Shown: positions 1 through 8,834, numbered from the stretch's first letter. The stretch is 64,000 nucleotides of DNA from Anaerosphaera multitolerans (GCF_004006535.1 NZ_RLIH01000005.1:1-64000), one strand, 5' to 3'. Notes: generated by a model not told the origin, from the sequence alone. Made by a program: numbers and translations.

Positions 1-21
1 AGAGAGGTATTATCCCTCTCT
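1..21 (-). terminator. hairpin, probable terminator of the leftward membrane-protein gene
   Basis: Seven-base arms AGAGAGG (1-7) and CCTCTCT (15-21) form a hairpin ten bases beyond the stop codon of the minus-strand gene at 31-294. The T tract it would need lies outside the window, so this is probable only. Confidence 0.45.
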
Positions 22-30
22 TAATTTTAT

Positions 31-294
31 CTATTTTCCCCTACTATCTTCATTTTCTAAAAGATATATCTTTTCTGTTAAACATTTAATAATTAAAAAC
101 CATATACCAGCTGTTATTAGTATTATTACTGCTGAAGCAATAATCTCTTCTTGCACTGTCCATTTAACATCCAAATTGTCCCAGTTACTTACAACCAATA
201 CTGTTATTGTAGCAAATAGAGGAGTGATGTATACGGTTTTTTCAAATGCATTTAGCCAACCTTTTAATCTGCCTATTTCTTTGTGATTTTTGAT
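31..294 (-). CDS. small two-helix membrane protein, possible phage holin
   Basis: An open frame encodes about 87 residues with two hydrophobic stretches separated by a short polar loop (around residues 18-34 and 48-66) and a charged tail. That layout fits a small phage holin, but no family was recognised. A good AAGGAGGT ribosome site lies at 301-308, yet there is no ATG, GTG or TTG in frame. The best-spaced codon is ATC at 292-294, so either translation starts at a rare AT-type codon or the start has been mutated. It follows the late-regulator remnant and ends just before a hairpin. Confidence 0.5.
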   Translation of the reverse strand: MKNHKEIGRLKGWLNAFEKTVYITPLFATITVLVVSNWDNLDVKWTVQEEIIASAVIILITAGIWFLIIKCLTEKIYLLENEDSRGK

Positions 295-329
295 TCTATC
301 ACCTCCTTGTAAGTTTATACATGGAATAT

Positions 330-518
330 AACATATTATATTTAAAAATCAAGGGTAACTCATTCAGTAGTATTTCAATAATAACAAAGAAAAAGAACCC
401 ATACATTACACACAAGCTTTATTTCTAAATGTACATATATAATAAAGGAAGGTCTTAAAAACCTATACTTTGACTTAATATAAATTATACACTCTTTATT
501 AGCCCGTGCCGCCCAAAA
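330..518. other. non-coding AT-rich gap
   Basis: About 190 bases between the holin-like gene and the late-regulator pseudogene. I see no convincing ORF or tRNA. In an intact phage of this layout the packaging and structural genes would be expected between a late regulator and a holin, so this gap may mark a deletion junction. Confidence 0.35.
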
Positions 519-923
519 TTAATAAATGCCTAAGTACCTGTCGTGTATCTTTCTTGCATAGCTTTCATGTTGAGAACCTAAACTTGATGATATTCTTTCC
601 CACTTCGCCCCATCAATATACCTCATTTCAAAAACTTGTCTTGTTCGACTATCAGGAATACTAGCTATCTATATTTCTATTTCAAGCTTTAACTTTGATG
701 AATCGTCATATCTTTTACTTAAAACCTCGTATAGTTGTCTGGTATTTTCATCATCAAAAACTACACCTTCAATATTTAGGTGTAGTAAATTGTAGGGATA
801 TTCAGTATTAGAACCCATTACTTTATCATGTTTAATTTCTGATTTTTCTACTTCTAATCTCTTCTCTAATTTTAAAATCTCACGTTTTAAGTCCCGATAT
901 TGGACAAGTTTTTCTCTATTCAT
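519..923 (-). pseudogene. phage late-transcription regulator (ArpU/RinA, DUF1492-like), split by an in-frame stop
   Basis: The reading frame begins at ATG 923 behind AAGGAGA and encodes a coiled-coil N-terminus, then meets TAG at 669-671. Beyond the TAG the same frame continues without a gap for 49 codons to TAA at 519-521. The extension (IPDSRTRQVFEMRYIDGAKW and onward) is the sigma-70-region-4-like helix-turn-helix typical of DUF1492/ArpU proteins that switch on phage late genes. The upstream half alone lacks the DNA-binding domain, so a single nonsense change has probably inactivated the gene. Readthrough cannot be excluded from sequence. Confidence 0.75.
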
Positions 924-971
924 AATTAATCTCCTTTTATACATCTATTATTTGAATCAGTTCATAAAAAT

Positions 972-1012
972 AAAAACACCGTACATTTAAAATCAAATAG
1001 CACGGTGTTTTT
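972..1012 (-). terminator. rho-independent terminator after the XRE-ImmA gene
   Basis: Perfect 11-base arms AAAAACACCGT (972-982) and ACGGTGTTTTT (1002-1012) flank an AT-rich loop. It lies directly after the stop of the minus-strand gene at 1039 and closes the two-gene cassette that starts at 2866. Confidence 0.8.
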
Positions 1013-1038
1013 ATAAAATTTTCATATTAAATTTAACT

Positions 1039-2196
1039 TTATTTAACTAATTTAAGTATTGGAGTTGTCGGCTTTTTATTATATTTCTGAAAAAATTCAT
1101 CACTTAATCCCAATAAATCTATAACTCTTCTTTCACCAATTTCAAATTCTGAAATCAATTCATCAATTTCTAACACATCATTATTAACTAATAATTCTAT
1201 TGCATCTTCAAAAAAAGTTGAACTTTCTTTTTCTAGTTCGTCATCAAAGGGCTCTTTTTTCCGCCACCCTTTTCTACTTAAAGTAATGAACATATTTCTT
1301 TTTTGATTCTCATCTATTATATTTAAATATTCTAATCTCATTATGATAGCTGCTAATGACACTTTCCATTTCTTTTTAATCTCTAATAAAGCACTAATAT
1401 CAATGCTATATATATCCTTAACAAATCCTTCATCCGGCAATAAAAAAGTACTAGCAAAATAGTTTGCATCTTCTTCAATTTGTTTATAATCATATTTCTC
1501 TTCTTGCTCTAGAGAAGAATGTAATATAATGTGCCCTAGCTCATGTGCCAAACTAAATCTATCTCGTACACAATTTCCTCTATTAGTATTTATAAAAACC
1601 ATTGATGTTTCGCCACTTATTAATGAAAATCCATCTGTACCTTTGTGCTCCGTTTCTATTTTACTTATTAAAATTCCATTTCTCAACATTTCATCATACA
1701 AGTTATTAATTGGCTTTTTACCTAATCCCCATAATTCTCTAGTCTCTTCCGCAATTTTATCTATATAGCCTTTATCATATCCTCTTTCCAGTCCAACGGC
1801 TTCTTCTTTTGCATCTAATCGAGGTAATTTTAATTTCGGAAAATCTATATATTTTTCCAATTCTTTATATATTTTATAAAATTGATTGAACTTTTGGAAA
1901 TAGATACTTTCAACCCTAACATCTACTCTAGAGCTTCTAAAAAAAATAGGTGAAGTATTCAACTGATTTAATTCATACCTACTATTCTTTAAAAAATATT
2001 CATAAGGAAATTCTAAAACTTCAGCTATTTTTTTTAAATTTTTTATAGAAATATTAGTTTTATTTAATTCATAATTGGAGATTGCTTGCCTTGTTAAACC
2101 TCCAGCTTTTGATGCCAACTCACTCATTGTATATCCTTTAGAAAGTCTTGCATTCCTTAGTCTCAATGAATTAATTTTTACATTATAATTATCCAC
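1039..2196 (-). CDS. XRE helix-turn-helix / ImmA-IrrE zinc metallopeptidase fusion
   Basis: The 385-residue product has an XRE helix-turn-helix at about residues 10-65 and an ImmA/IrrE (DUF955) peptidase domain at about 165-260, with the zinc motif HELGH at 218-222 and a downstream EEDANYFAS segment supplying the third ligand. Family members cleave or bind repressors to relieve gene control in mobile elements and stress responses. A GTG start at 2194-2196 overlaps the end of the preceding gene by eight bases, so the two are translationally coupled. The C-terminal 120 residues were not recognised. The substrate is unknown; the partner gene or a phage repressor is possible. Confidence 0.85.
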   Translation of the reverse strand: MDNYNVKINSLRLRNARLSKGYTMSELASKAGGLTRQAISNYELNKTNISIKNLKKIAEVLEFPYEYFLKNSRYELNQLNTSPIFFRSSRVDVRVESIYFQKFNQFYKIYKELEKYIDFPKLKLPRLDAKEEAVGLERGYDKGYIDKIAEETRELWGLGKKPINNLYDEMLRNGILISKIETEHKGTDGFSLISGETSMVFINTNRGNCVRDRFSLAHELGHIILHSSLEQEEKYDYKQIEEDANYFASTFLLPDEGFVKDIYSIDISALLEIKKKWKVSLAAIIMRLEYLNIIDENQKRNMFITLSRKGWRKKEPFDDELEKESSTFFEDAIELLVNNDVLEIDELISEFEIGERRVIDLLGLSDEFFQKYNKKPTTPILKLVK

Positions 2197-2866
2197 TTAT
2201 ATCACTCTTTATTTTTAATAATTTCGAAGCACTTATTTTCTTTTTAACCTCGTCTTTTAAATTCACAGCATTATCATTGTTTATGTTATCATTATTTACT
2301 GAATCAATTTCTAGATATTTATTCAAATTTTCAGAATCCAGACTACGACTATATGTATAATCAGGAATAGTTAGATTTATGTTGCTAATTATTACAGCAT
2401 TTTCTACTATTTCTAATTCATATATTATATTCCCATAGTATTTTCCTTCGGTTTGAATATCTGGATATATTTCTGGCATAAATAGTTGCCCTTCTAACTG
2501 CAAATTTTTCTGAGAATGCATTTTTTTATAACTAGATATATTTAATAGTCCATTCTCAGTTTTATGACCTATATTAATTGTTAGATTATCTAAATAGACA
2601 AAAATTATATCATAATTTCCACAGTTTTTCATTACACGTGTTTTATAATTCAATATTTTTGGTGTATTTGAACTTTTAAATTCTTCTTCTAAAAGAGCGT
2701 GAAAATAGAATTTTGCAGCTTCCAACTTTTTGCTAGGTAAATTTTCATTTATTTTATCTATAAATTCATTATTAATTTTCCTTTTTACTGTATCAAATCT
2801 CTTAATTATAGATCTTTTTATTGAGTTTTCTATACCTAAACTATTTATTATATTTACACTTGACAT
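2189..2866 (-). CDS. protein of unknown function paired with XRE-ImmA
   Basis: Starts at ATG 2866 behind AAAGAGGTG and encodes 225 residues with a helical N-terminus, a beta-rich middle (about 90-175) and a basic, Asn/Asp-rich tail. I do not recognise the family. It is the first gene of a two-gene unit with a consensus promoter directly upstream, an eight-base overlap with the peptidase gene and a terminator at the end. That arrangement fits a toxin-antitoxin or defence cassette carried by the prophage, but no catalytic motif was seen here. Confidence 0.75.
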   Translation of the reverse strand: MSSVNIINSLGIENSIKRSIIKRFDTVKRKINNEFIDKINENLPSKKLEAAKFYFHALLEEEFKSSNTPKILNYKTRVMKNCGNYDIIFVYLDNLTINIGHKTENGLLNISSYKKMHSQKNLQLEGQLFMPEIYPDIQTEGKYYGNIIYELEIVENAVIISNINLTIPDYTYSRSLDSENLNKYLEIDSVNNDNINNDNAVNLKDEVKKKISASKLLKIKSDISG

Positions 2867-2909
2867 ATAACACCTCTTTCTACATTTAATTGATTTATTC
2901 TTGTAAATC

Positions 2910-2938
2910 ATTATACAATAATAATGTAGTAGTGTCAA
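2910..2938 (-). promoter_or_regulatory. consensus sigma-A promoter of the two-gene cassette
   Basis: Read on the minus strand, TTGACA (2933-2938) and TATAAT (2910-2915) are separated by exactly 17 bases, 44 bases or more upstream of the start at 2866. Such a perfect promoter inside a phage early operon suggests the cassette is expressed in the lysogen independently of phage control. Confidence 0.85.
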
Positions 2939-2995
2939 TTGCGTATACCATACTATTTATTTTTCAAAGTCCAATGTTGCGATAGTTTAAGTTCT

Positions 2996-3391
2996 CTACA
3001 AATTTCTTATGTTAATCTTTTCATCCTCTACACTAATTAATTCTATCTCTACTCTTGGATTTTCTTTATCATATAAAACTCTGCAATTATCGTGACTAAC
3101 CAAAATATTGCAGTTGTCGTCCTCAATTACCTCTGCTTTAACTAATATGTCACATGTGGCCGACAATAAATTCACCAAATCAACCTTATGTTTAGCTGGC
3201 ATATAATAAATACAGGCAAGGTTATATTTGCCATTTAAGTTCTTTTTATACTTGCCTGTAATCTGTGCTAGGCAGTCTTTCTCATATTGCATATATTGTT
3301 TTGACGGCGCAATAAATGCTCTATTCCCACGCTTAAATATTTGACTACTGTTTTTCTTTGTAATTGGTTTTCCATAAAGTATTAGTTTCAA
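2996..3391 (-). CDS. rusA: RusA-family Holliday junction resolvase
   Basis: The 131-residue product matches RusA endonucleases, which cut Holliday junctions as dimers. The family signature is visible as KVDLVNLLSATCDILVKAEV, with acidic D71, D81 and D91/D92 as the probable metal ligands. Length is normal. The start is TTG at 3391, eight bases after GAGG; the preceding replication gene ends five bases upstream. It belongs to the phage recombination/replication operon with recT. Confidence 0.88.
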   Translation of the reverse strand: MKLILYGKPITKKNSSQIFKRGNRAFIAPSKQYMQYEKDCLAQITGKYKKNLNGKYNLACIYYMPAKHKVDLVNLLSATCDILVKAEVIEDDNCNILVSHDNCRVLYDKENPRVEIELISVEDEKINIRNL

Positions 3392-3396
3392 ATTTA

Positions 3397-4266
3397 CTAC
3401 CTCACAAAATCACTAATATCAATATCTTCATCCTCTAAATCCTTAAATAGTGCCTCTCTTTTCTTTTTGGCCAAGTCCTCTAAATAACCATCCGGATAAT
3501 CGTCAGATAGCTGTTTAAAATTATTAAATTTGTTTTTAGGTTCGCTAAATTTAGAGTTAGTTTTACCCTTACTCTTCCAGTTTTCAAGTATGCCTTTAAC
3601 ATAGGACAAGTTGTTTTTATTATTCTCAACAGCTATTTTAAAAGCCTCTTCAATCCACTGAACGCTGTAGCTTTTAGATATATCAACTAGACTTTCTGCA
3701 ATCAAAGAGTTTATAGTGCCAAATCCTGACTTTTCGTAAATGCTTGCAACCTCCACAAGTTTTTCATCTCTGGGAACACTATTGTTATTATTTATCTTAT
3801 CTTTTCTTATCTTATCTTTCCTTATCTTGCTATCGTTTGGTGATGGGGTGGCTATAGCCTTGCCATTTTTATCTTTGGCATTTGTTATGTCCTTGCTATT
3901 ATCCTTGTTTTTCCATCTAGCTTCCGCACCTTTTTTCCCTGCTTCTGAAAGTTTTTTTGATTTACTATCTTTTATTTCCATTCTTCGTAGAAAGCTTTCG
4001 GAGTAGAAGTACTTACCATCTTCGGTAAAGACAAATAACCCAAAATCTTCAACTACTTGTTTGACTATAGAAGCATCAACACGAAGGTCAAAGGCTATAG
4101 AATTATAATCTTTGACACTCATGTAACCCGGTTCTTCTCTCAGTCTTTCTAAAATCATGAAGTAAACCCCATAACCTTCAGCACCAAATTTCATTCTTAC
4201 AGGTATTAATTTATCTGAATTCCTTGCATTGCTGTCGTGGGAAAAGTAATTTGGTATGTTAGCCAT
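3397..4266 (-). CDS. phage replisome organiser, DnaD-like
   Basis: The 289-residue protein opens with the Lin1244/Lin1753 (DUF4373) type winged-helix domain at about 1-100 (NYFSHDSNARNSDKLIPVR), followed by a charged linker with repeated IRKDK units and a DnaD/DnaB-type domain at about 170-235. Such proteins bind the phage origin and load helicase. The start at ATG 4266 follows GGGAGGTGGG and lies 12 bases after the MBL gene. The gene ends in tandem TAG TAA. Confidence 0.82.
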   Translation of the reverse strand: MANIPNYFSHDSNARNSDKLIPVRMKFGAEGYGVYFMILERLREEPGYMSVKDYNSIAFDLRVDASIVKQVVEDFGLFVFTEDGKYFYSESFLRRMEIKDSKSKKLSEAGKKGAEARWKNKDNSKDITNAKDKNGKAIATPSPNDSKIRKDKIRKDKINNNNSVPRDEKLVEVASIYEKSGFGTINSLIAESLVDISKSYSVQWIEEAFKIAVENNKNNLSYVKGILENWKSKGKTNSKFSEPKNKFNNFKQLSDDYPDGYLEDLAKKKREALFKDLEDEDIDISDFVR

Positions 4267-4278
4267 TTTCCCACCTCC

Positions 4279-5010
4279 CTAACATATATACACAGGCTTC
4301 CCTGTTGCTTTTTGTATTTCTTCTTTTATAAATTTCTCGTCTGAATTGTTGTCAGACAAGTGCATAATATAAATCTCTTTAGTTCTTGATAAATCACAGC
4401 TCTTTAAAAATGTTAAGGCTGTTTCTAAACTCATGTGATTTTCTTTTATTCTCTTTCTTAGTCCAGGATGTAATCTATTATCATTTATTACTTCTTTTAC
4501 ATAATTAACCTCAAGCATAATGTAATCTATTACTTTAAATTGGTATTTAGAATACATGGTGTCTGTTATAAATAATAAAGTTTCACCACTTTTTACACTA
4601 TCTATTAGAAATCCACATGGCTCATAAGCATCATGTACTACTTGAAAAGGTTTAATGAAATAATTTCCAACCCTCTTTGTAGTATAGTTAACTTGTTGAG
4701 TACAATTCATTCTTGGATCTTCCCAGTGTCCTCTAAAAATTTTTACATTATGTCCACTTATATTTAATGCTTCAGCTGTCCCTGCTGTCATATAACAATC
4801 TATGCCAAGCTTCATTAAATCCTTTACAGCCTTAGCATGGTCTATATGCTCATGAGTAACTAAACACCCTTCAATATCTGAAAAATCAAAGCTTAGTTTT
4901 TTCTTTATCTCATTTATGGTGATACCACACTCAATTAAGAGTGCAGTTTCACCATCACTTACTTTGTAGCAGTTACCTTTACTTCCACTGCTTAGAACTT
5001 CTATTTTCAT
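4279..5010 (-). CDS. MBL-fold metallohydrolase of the phage recombination cluster
   Basis: The 243-residue product has the metallo-beta-lactamase motif THEHIDHAK with metal ligands H53, H55, D57 and H58, and resembles the short YycJ/WalJ-like hydrolases found beside recT in Firmicutes phages. Members are thought to be nucleases or phosphodiesterases. The start at ATG 5010 follows AAGGAG, 12 bases after recT. The gene ends in TAG directly before the ribosome site of the next gene, so TAG works as a stop in this phage. Confidence 0.83.
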   Translation of the reverse strand: MKIEVLSSGSKGNCYKVSDGETALLIECGITINEIKKKLSFDFSDIEGCLVTHEHIDHAKAVKDLMKLGIDCYMTAGTAEALNISGHNVKIFRGHWEDPRMNCTQQVNYTTKRVGNYFIKPFQVVHDAYEPCGFLIDSVKSGETLLFITDTMYSKYQFKVIDYIMLEVNYVKEVINDNRLHPGLRKRIKENHMSLETALTFLKSCDLSRTKEIYIMHLSDNNSDEKFIKEEIQKATGKPVYIC

Positions 5011-5022
5011 GTTATCAACTCC

Positions 5023-5880
5023 TTAAAATGGAGCTTTTATATTTTCATAATCTTTAACATCCATCTGCCCATCAAGTACTTCTCCTGTTTCTGTATCTAC
5101 ATTTACAACTTCATCTTCGCCTATAGGTAATTCAATAACTTCTTTATCTTCTATAGGAAGTACTGTTTTATTGGCATTATTATTAATAGTGGCTCTTATT
5201 TGGATGTCCTCTTCATCCTTAATAGCATCTTGCATTTCTATTGAAAGAACTCCGTATTTACCTAATAAGCGTCTTACTACAGTTTTTAAACCCATACCAT
5301 CAAACTCTGTCTGCCAAGGTGAATATTTACTATTAAATGATGGGCTATATTTTCTTCCATATTCTTCAATTTCTTCTTTACTCATATATAAAGCTTTTTC
5401 AAATCCGTTTATTAGTTTAAAGTAACAGAAATAACCTAATACCTGATTAGATTCTTTTTTACCTTTTATAGCAAAAGTTCCCGTTAGGTAATCTTCTTCA
5501 AGTTCCATACCCTCATATATAATGCCTGCATTAAGATTTTTATATTGACCGGTTCTCATTGCTAATTGAATGTAACCTTTATATCCTATTGTAAAAGTAG
5601 GTTTATTTTTATAAGGAACTATATAAGCAAATCCTAATGTTTTATTAATTGGTAATTTTAATGTTGCTGCTTTTAACGCTTCCATAGCTACATCATTTGG
5701 ATCACACTTATATAAACTTCCTTGTGGATCAGAATATAAATCTATTAAACTTGACATAAAAGGTCCTGCATTTTCTTTTAAGGCATTTCTAAACATCCCT
5801 TTAAGTTCTCCGTTTAGAAGTCCTTTCATATTATTTTGAGCTACTACTATTTGATTGTTCATATTTGCTATATTTGTCAT
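5023..5880 (-). CDS. recT: RecT-family single-strand annealing protein
   Basis: The 285-residue protein matches RecT: the N-terminal LPINKTLGFAYIVPYKN segment and the IGYKGYIQLAMRTGQYKNL core (about 95-115) are family hallmarks. RecT pairs complementary single strands during phage recombination. Start ATG 5880 lies behind GGAGGA. No RecE exonuclease is next to it; the Rad50-like ATPase gene upstream may have supplied end processing before it was broken. Confidence 0.92.
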   Translation of the reverse strand: MTNIANMNNQIVVAQNNMKGLLNGELKGMFRNALKENAGPFMSSLIDLYSDPQGSLYKCDPNDVAMEALKAATLKLPINKTLGFAYIVPYKNKPTFTIGYKGYIQLAMRTGQYKNLNAGIIYEGMELEEDYLTGTFAIKGKKESNQVLGYFCYFKLINGFEKALYMSKEEIEEYGRKYSPSFNSKYSPWQTEFDGMGLKTVVRRLLGKYGVLSIEMQDAIKDEEDIQIRATINNNANKTVLPIEDKEVIELPIGEDEVVNVDTETGEVLDGQMDVKDYENIKAPF

Positions 5881-5923
5881 TTTTATTCCTCCTAATTTTT
5901 ATTCAAATCTATCTATATATTTA

Positions 5924-5932
5924 TGCTATAAT
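5924..5932 (+). promoter_or_regulatory. extended -10 promoter of the HEPN gene
   Basis: TGCTATAAT (5924-5932) is an extended -10 element on the plus strand, about 22 bases before ATG 5954. The -35 is weak (TTCAAA at 5902-5907). It would drive the cargo gene against the direction of the phage operon. Confidence 0.55.
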
Positions 5933-5953
5933 CACACTAAGGAGCGTGATTTA

Positions 5954-6782
5954 ATGTCCAACAAAATAATTATCAAAGAATCTACCTTAGAAGCCATTTC
6001 AAGCTTTCTTGCCCAACATGTTTCAACCCATAATAAAATCACACGTATTTTTGAAAAAGCACGTTTTTCATATATATGTCCTAAAGATCAAGGTTATAAT
6101 ATGAAAGAAAGGATATATAATACTTTCGCTTTTGAAATAATTTGAAATAAATAGAACTCATGATGTAAAGCGCTTTTTTAATGTTTTATTTGATATTATT
6201 GATCCTGTAAATACAAATGACCAAGTTGAATATGACAACCTTCTCTATCAAATTAATACGATTTTCGCTCATAATGGAATTAGATTAAGTTATGAGAATA
6301 ACACACCCAAAATTCATTTAATAAAGGCAGCTAAAAACATTTCAGATGCTAAGAAAAAATCAAACGACCTAAAATCTATCATTGAATCTAGATCTTTGCA
6401 TCCTGTTTTACTTAATTTTATTGGTGAAGAATTGCTTCAAAAAAATTATTTTCATGCTGTCTTAGAAGCCACCAAAAGCATATATAAAAGAATACAAAAA
6501 CTTACTTTATTAAAATTAGATGGAACTCGTTTAATTGAAGTTGCACTATCTACAAATAATCCTTACCTAATTATTAATAATCTGTCCTCAGAGTCAGAAA
6601 TTAACGAACAAAAAGGATTTGTAAAATTATTATCCGGCATTACTTCTATGTTTAGGAATCCAACTGCGCATGAACCAAAGATCGAATGGACCGTTTCTAA
6701 AGAAGATGCTATTGATTTATTTACTATTATTTCATTCGCTCATCGTAAGTTGGATCAGGTCCAAGTTGTTCAACAAGCTTAA
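5954..6782 (+). pseudogene. TIGR02391 (Ymh)-like HEPN protein, frameshifted by a 10-bp tandem duplication
   Basis: ATG 5954 follows AAGGAG. The frame reads 59 codons into FAFE and then hits TGA because TTTGAAATAA occurs twice in exact tandem (6131-6140 and 6141-6150). Removing one copy restores one frame of 272 residues ending at 6782. The C-terminal part carries FRNPTAHEP, matching the Rx4H motif of HEPN RNases and the conserved end of TIGR02391/Hypoth_Ymh proteins, which occur in phages, plasmids and restriction loci. It lies antisense inside the early operon, as expected for a cargo (moron) gene. Loss or gain of one repeat unit would switch it on or off. Confidence 0.8.
6131..6150 (+). repeat. 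10-bp exact tandem duplication inside the HEPN gene
   Basis: TTTGAAATAA is present twice head to tail. The extra copy adds +1 to the reading frame; the downstream frame (ORF ending at 6782) is exactly the one reached when one copy is removed. Confidence 0.9.
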
Positions 6783-6957
6783 CATCATCGTAATAATTAC
6801 TCTCTCTAAATAATCTGTCACTATGCTGTGATAGATTATTCCTTATTTCATTTTTATCTTCAATTAAAATTCCTTCATCATTAACTACGATTAACTTACA
6901 ATTATATGCTTCTAATACTGATTTTATAAGTTCACTTACTATATCTACATCTTTCAT
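6727..6957 (-). CDS. small phage protein with possibly altered C-terminus
   Basis: ATG 6957 overlaps the intended stop of the ATPase gene (ATGA) and has AAGGAG 11 bases upstream, so the start is well supported. The first 38 or so residues look like a normal protein; the rest is read antisense through the last 56 bases of the HEPN gene and may be junk created when that gene inserted. Function unknown. Confidence 0.5.
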   Translation of the reverse strand: MKDVDIVSELIKSVLEAYNCKLIVVNDEGILIEDKNEIRNNLSQHSDRLFRESNYYDDVKLVEQLGPDPTYDERMK

Positions 6958-8824
6958 TTTATCTTCAACTCCTTATCTTCACTTACTACAAGCCTTACTA
7001 TTTGACTATCTATGTCTATAAGCTAATTAACTGATTCTGCGTTATCTACAAATACCGGTGCATAGATGTCATAGTGTTCTGAAAGAGTATTTATAATATC
7101 AAGTCCTGCATTTATTTTTCCTGCATTGTTTACGTCGTTATAAGGCACTCCTTTTACTGTCGCATCACATATACTTCATTGATTCCGCCGTTTACTTGCT
7201 TTTCAAAAAGCTTGAATTCTACAAAGTTAAACTTCTTATTTATCTCTGTGCTTATAAGCTCACTTTTTATCTTTATATATTCATCACACAAATTTAGTAT
7301 TTTTTCTGCTTCAAGTATTATCTTTGCAAGTTCTTTCTGCCTTGTTTCATACTCTTTTATCTTCTTTTCAGCATTTTCATTTACTTCCTTGTATGCAAGC
7401 TTTGAGTTAATTTCATCAAGTTCAGTTTGTAGTTTTGATTTCTTTTCAAGTAATTCATCATTATTTTTACTACTTTCTGCATTTTTACGTCGTTCTTTTA
7501 AATCAGCTATTTCTTCATCAATTTCCCCTACTCGTTCAGGATAAGGTACTGATCTATACTCTATTTTGTCTATTCGTTCTAAATCTGTTAAATCTAATTC
7601 ATATCGTTCAAGATTGCTTTGAAGAAGTTTCTTTCCCTCTTCAAAGTTTTCAATCTCATCCTTAAGCTTATTGGCTTTTATAACAATCTTCTCAAGTTTA
7701 TTTGACTTCTCAGTATTGTATTTTTCTAAAGCCTCTTTTTTCATCTCTGCCGGTAATTTTTGATTACATATTGGGCAAATATCAGAACCTTCATAATATT
7801 GATTAGCTATGTCCTCATATTCTGTGGCCAATCTTTTAACAGATTCTTTATATTCTGTTATTTGACTTTCTCGGAATTCTATATCTTTTTTAAGAGTTCC
7901 TATGCCTCTTTGGAGTTCATTCCTTTTCTCTTCTATTTCTCTATTTTTAGCTTCAACACTTGCTCTATTATTTCTGTTCTTTTCGTCAATTTCATTTTTA
8001 AGTTCTATCTGCTCTGTTATTAACTCACTCATCTTTTCGTTAATAGCTTTTAATGCTCCAGTATTATCGCCTAAAGATATTTCCTTATCTATTTGTTCAA
8101 TTGATGGAATATTATTAAACTCTAATGTTTCAAAGTCTATATCTTTAATACTTTTGTACAATTCATCTATTCGAACCGGAAGTTCTTTTATTTCCTTATC
8201 AGCTTTTTTATAAGTAGCTTTGTTCATTGCCTGCAACTCTTCAATGGTGTAATTTTCTAAATCCAAGTTTTTAATATCTTTGTTTACTTTAATAATTTCT
8301 TCATCTAAAACTTCATCAGATATAGCTAAAAGTATTTCTCTTCGCTTTTTCTTATCTAAATCAACACTGAAGTGTCTCGGATTTGATATTAGCTTAAAGG
8401 TTTCTTCGTCTACTACAGATGAAATTATTTTTTTATATTCTGTTGCACCCTTAGGAGCGCCATTAACAAAGTGGTCTGTAGTGTTTCCTCTAAATGTTTC
8501 TTCTGAGGATCCTCTCTTAGTTCCCCAATCTTCTTTATATTCCTTCCTAAAAGTCATTTCCTTATTGTTAAATAGAAAAGTTCCTTCAACAATATGCTCA
8601 ATATTTCTTATTGTTTCCCCATTTTTATCAATGGTCTTTATATTAAAGTTTGTATTATTTAAGCTATCCTTATTAAAGAGTAGCCAACTATACGCATCAA
8701 ATATTGTGGTCTTCCCTGTTGCATTAGCACCAAATATATTAGTAACATCATCTTTAAAATCTATTTCAAGGTCTTTAATACCTTTAAAGTTCTGTAGTTT
8801 AAGTTTTAATAATTTAATTTTCAT
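6954..8824 (-). pseudogene. Rad50/SbcC-like phage ATPase, broken by a TA insertion and an amber codon
   Basis: The protein starts at ATG 8824 behind GGGGGTAG. It has Walker A GANATGKTT (about 32-40), long coiled coils and a zinc-hook CPIC at 350-353. At about 7168-7172 an extra TA shifts the frame and ends translation at residue 556. In the restored frame 65 more residues follow, including the Walker B-like segment APVFVDNAES, then another lesion, TAG at 7023-7025, before the natural TGA at 6954-6956. The truncated product lacks Walker B and should be dead. Intact relatives act with RecT in phage recombination. Confidence 0.82.
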
Positions 8825-8834
8825 AGCTACCCCC

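Noticed and set aside
3790-3840. 15-bp near-repeats in the replication gene as a further recent duplication
   Set aside because: The copies differ by a base and encode the IRKDK linker that is common in this protein family, so they are likely old.
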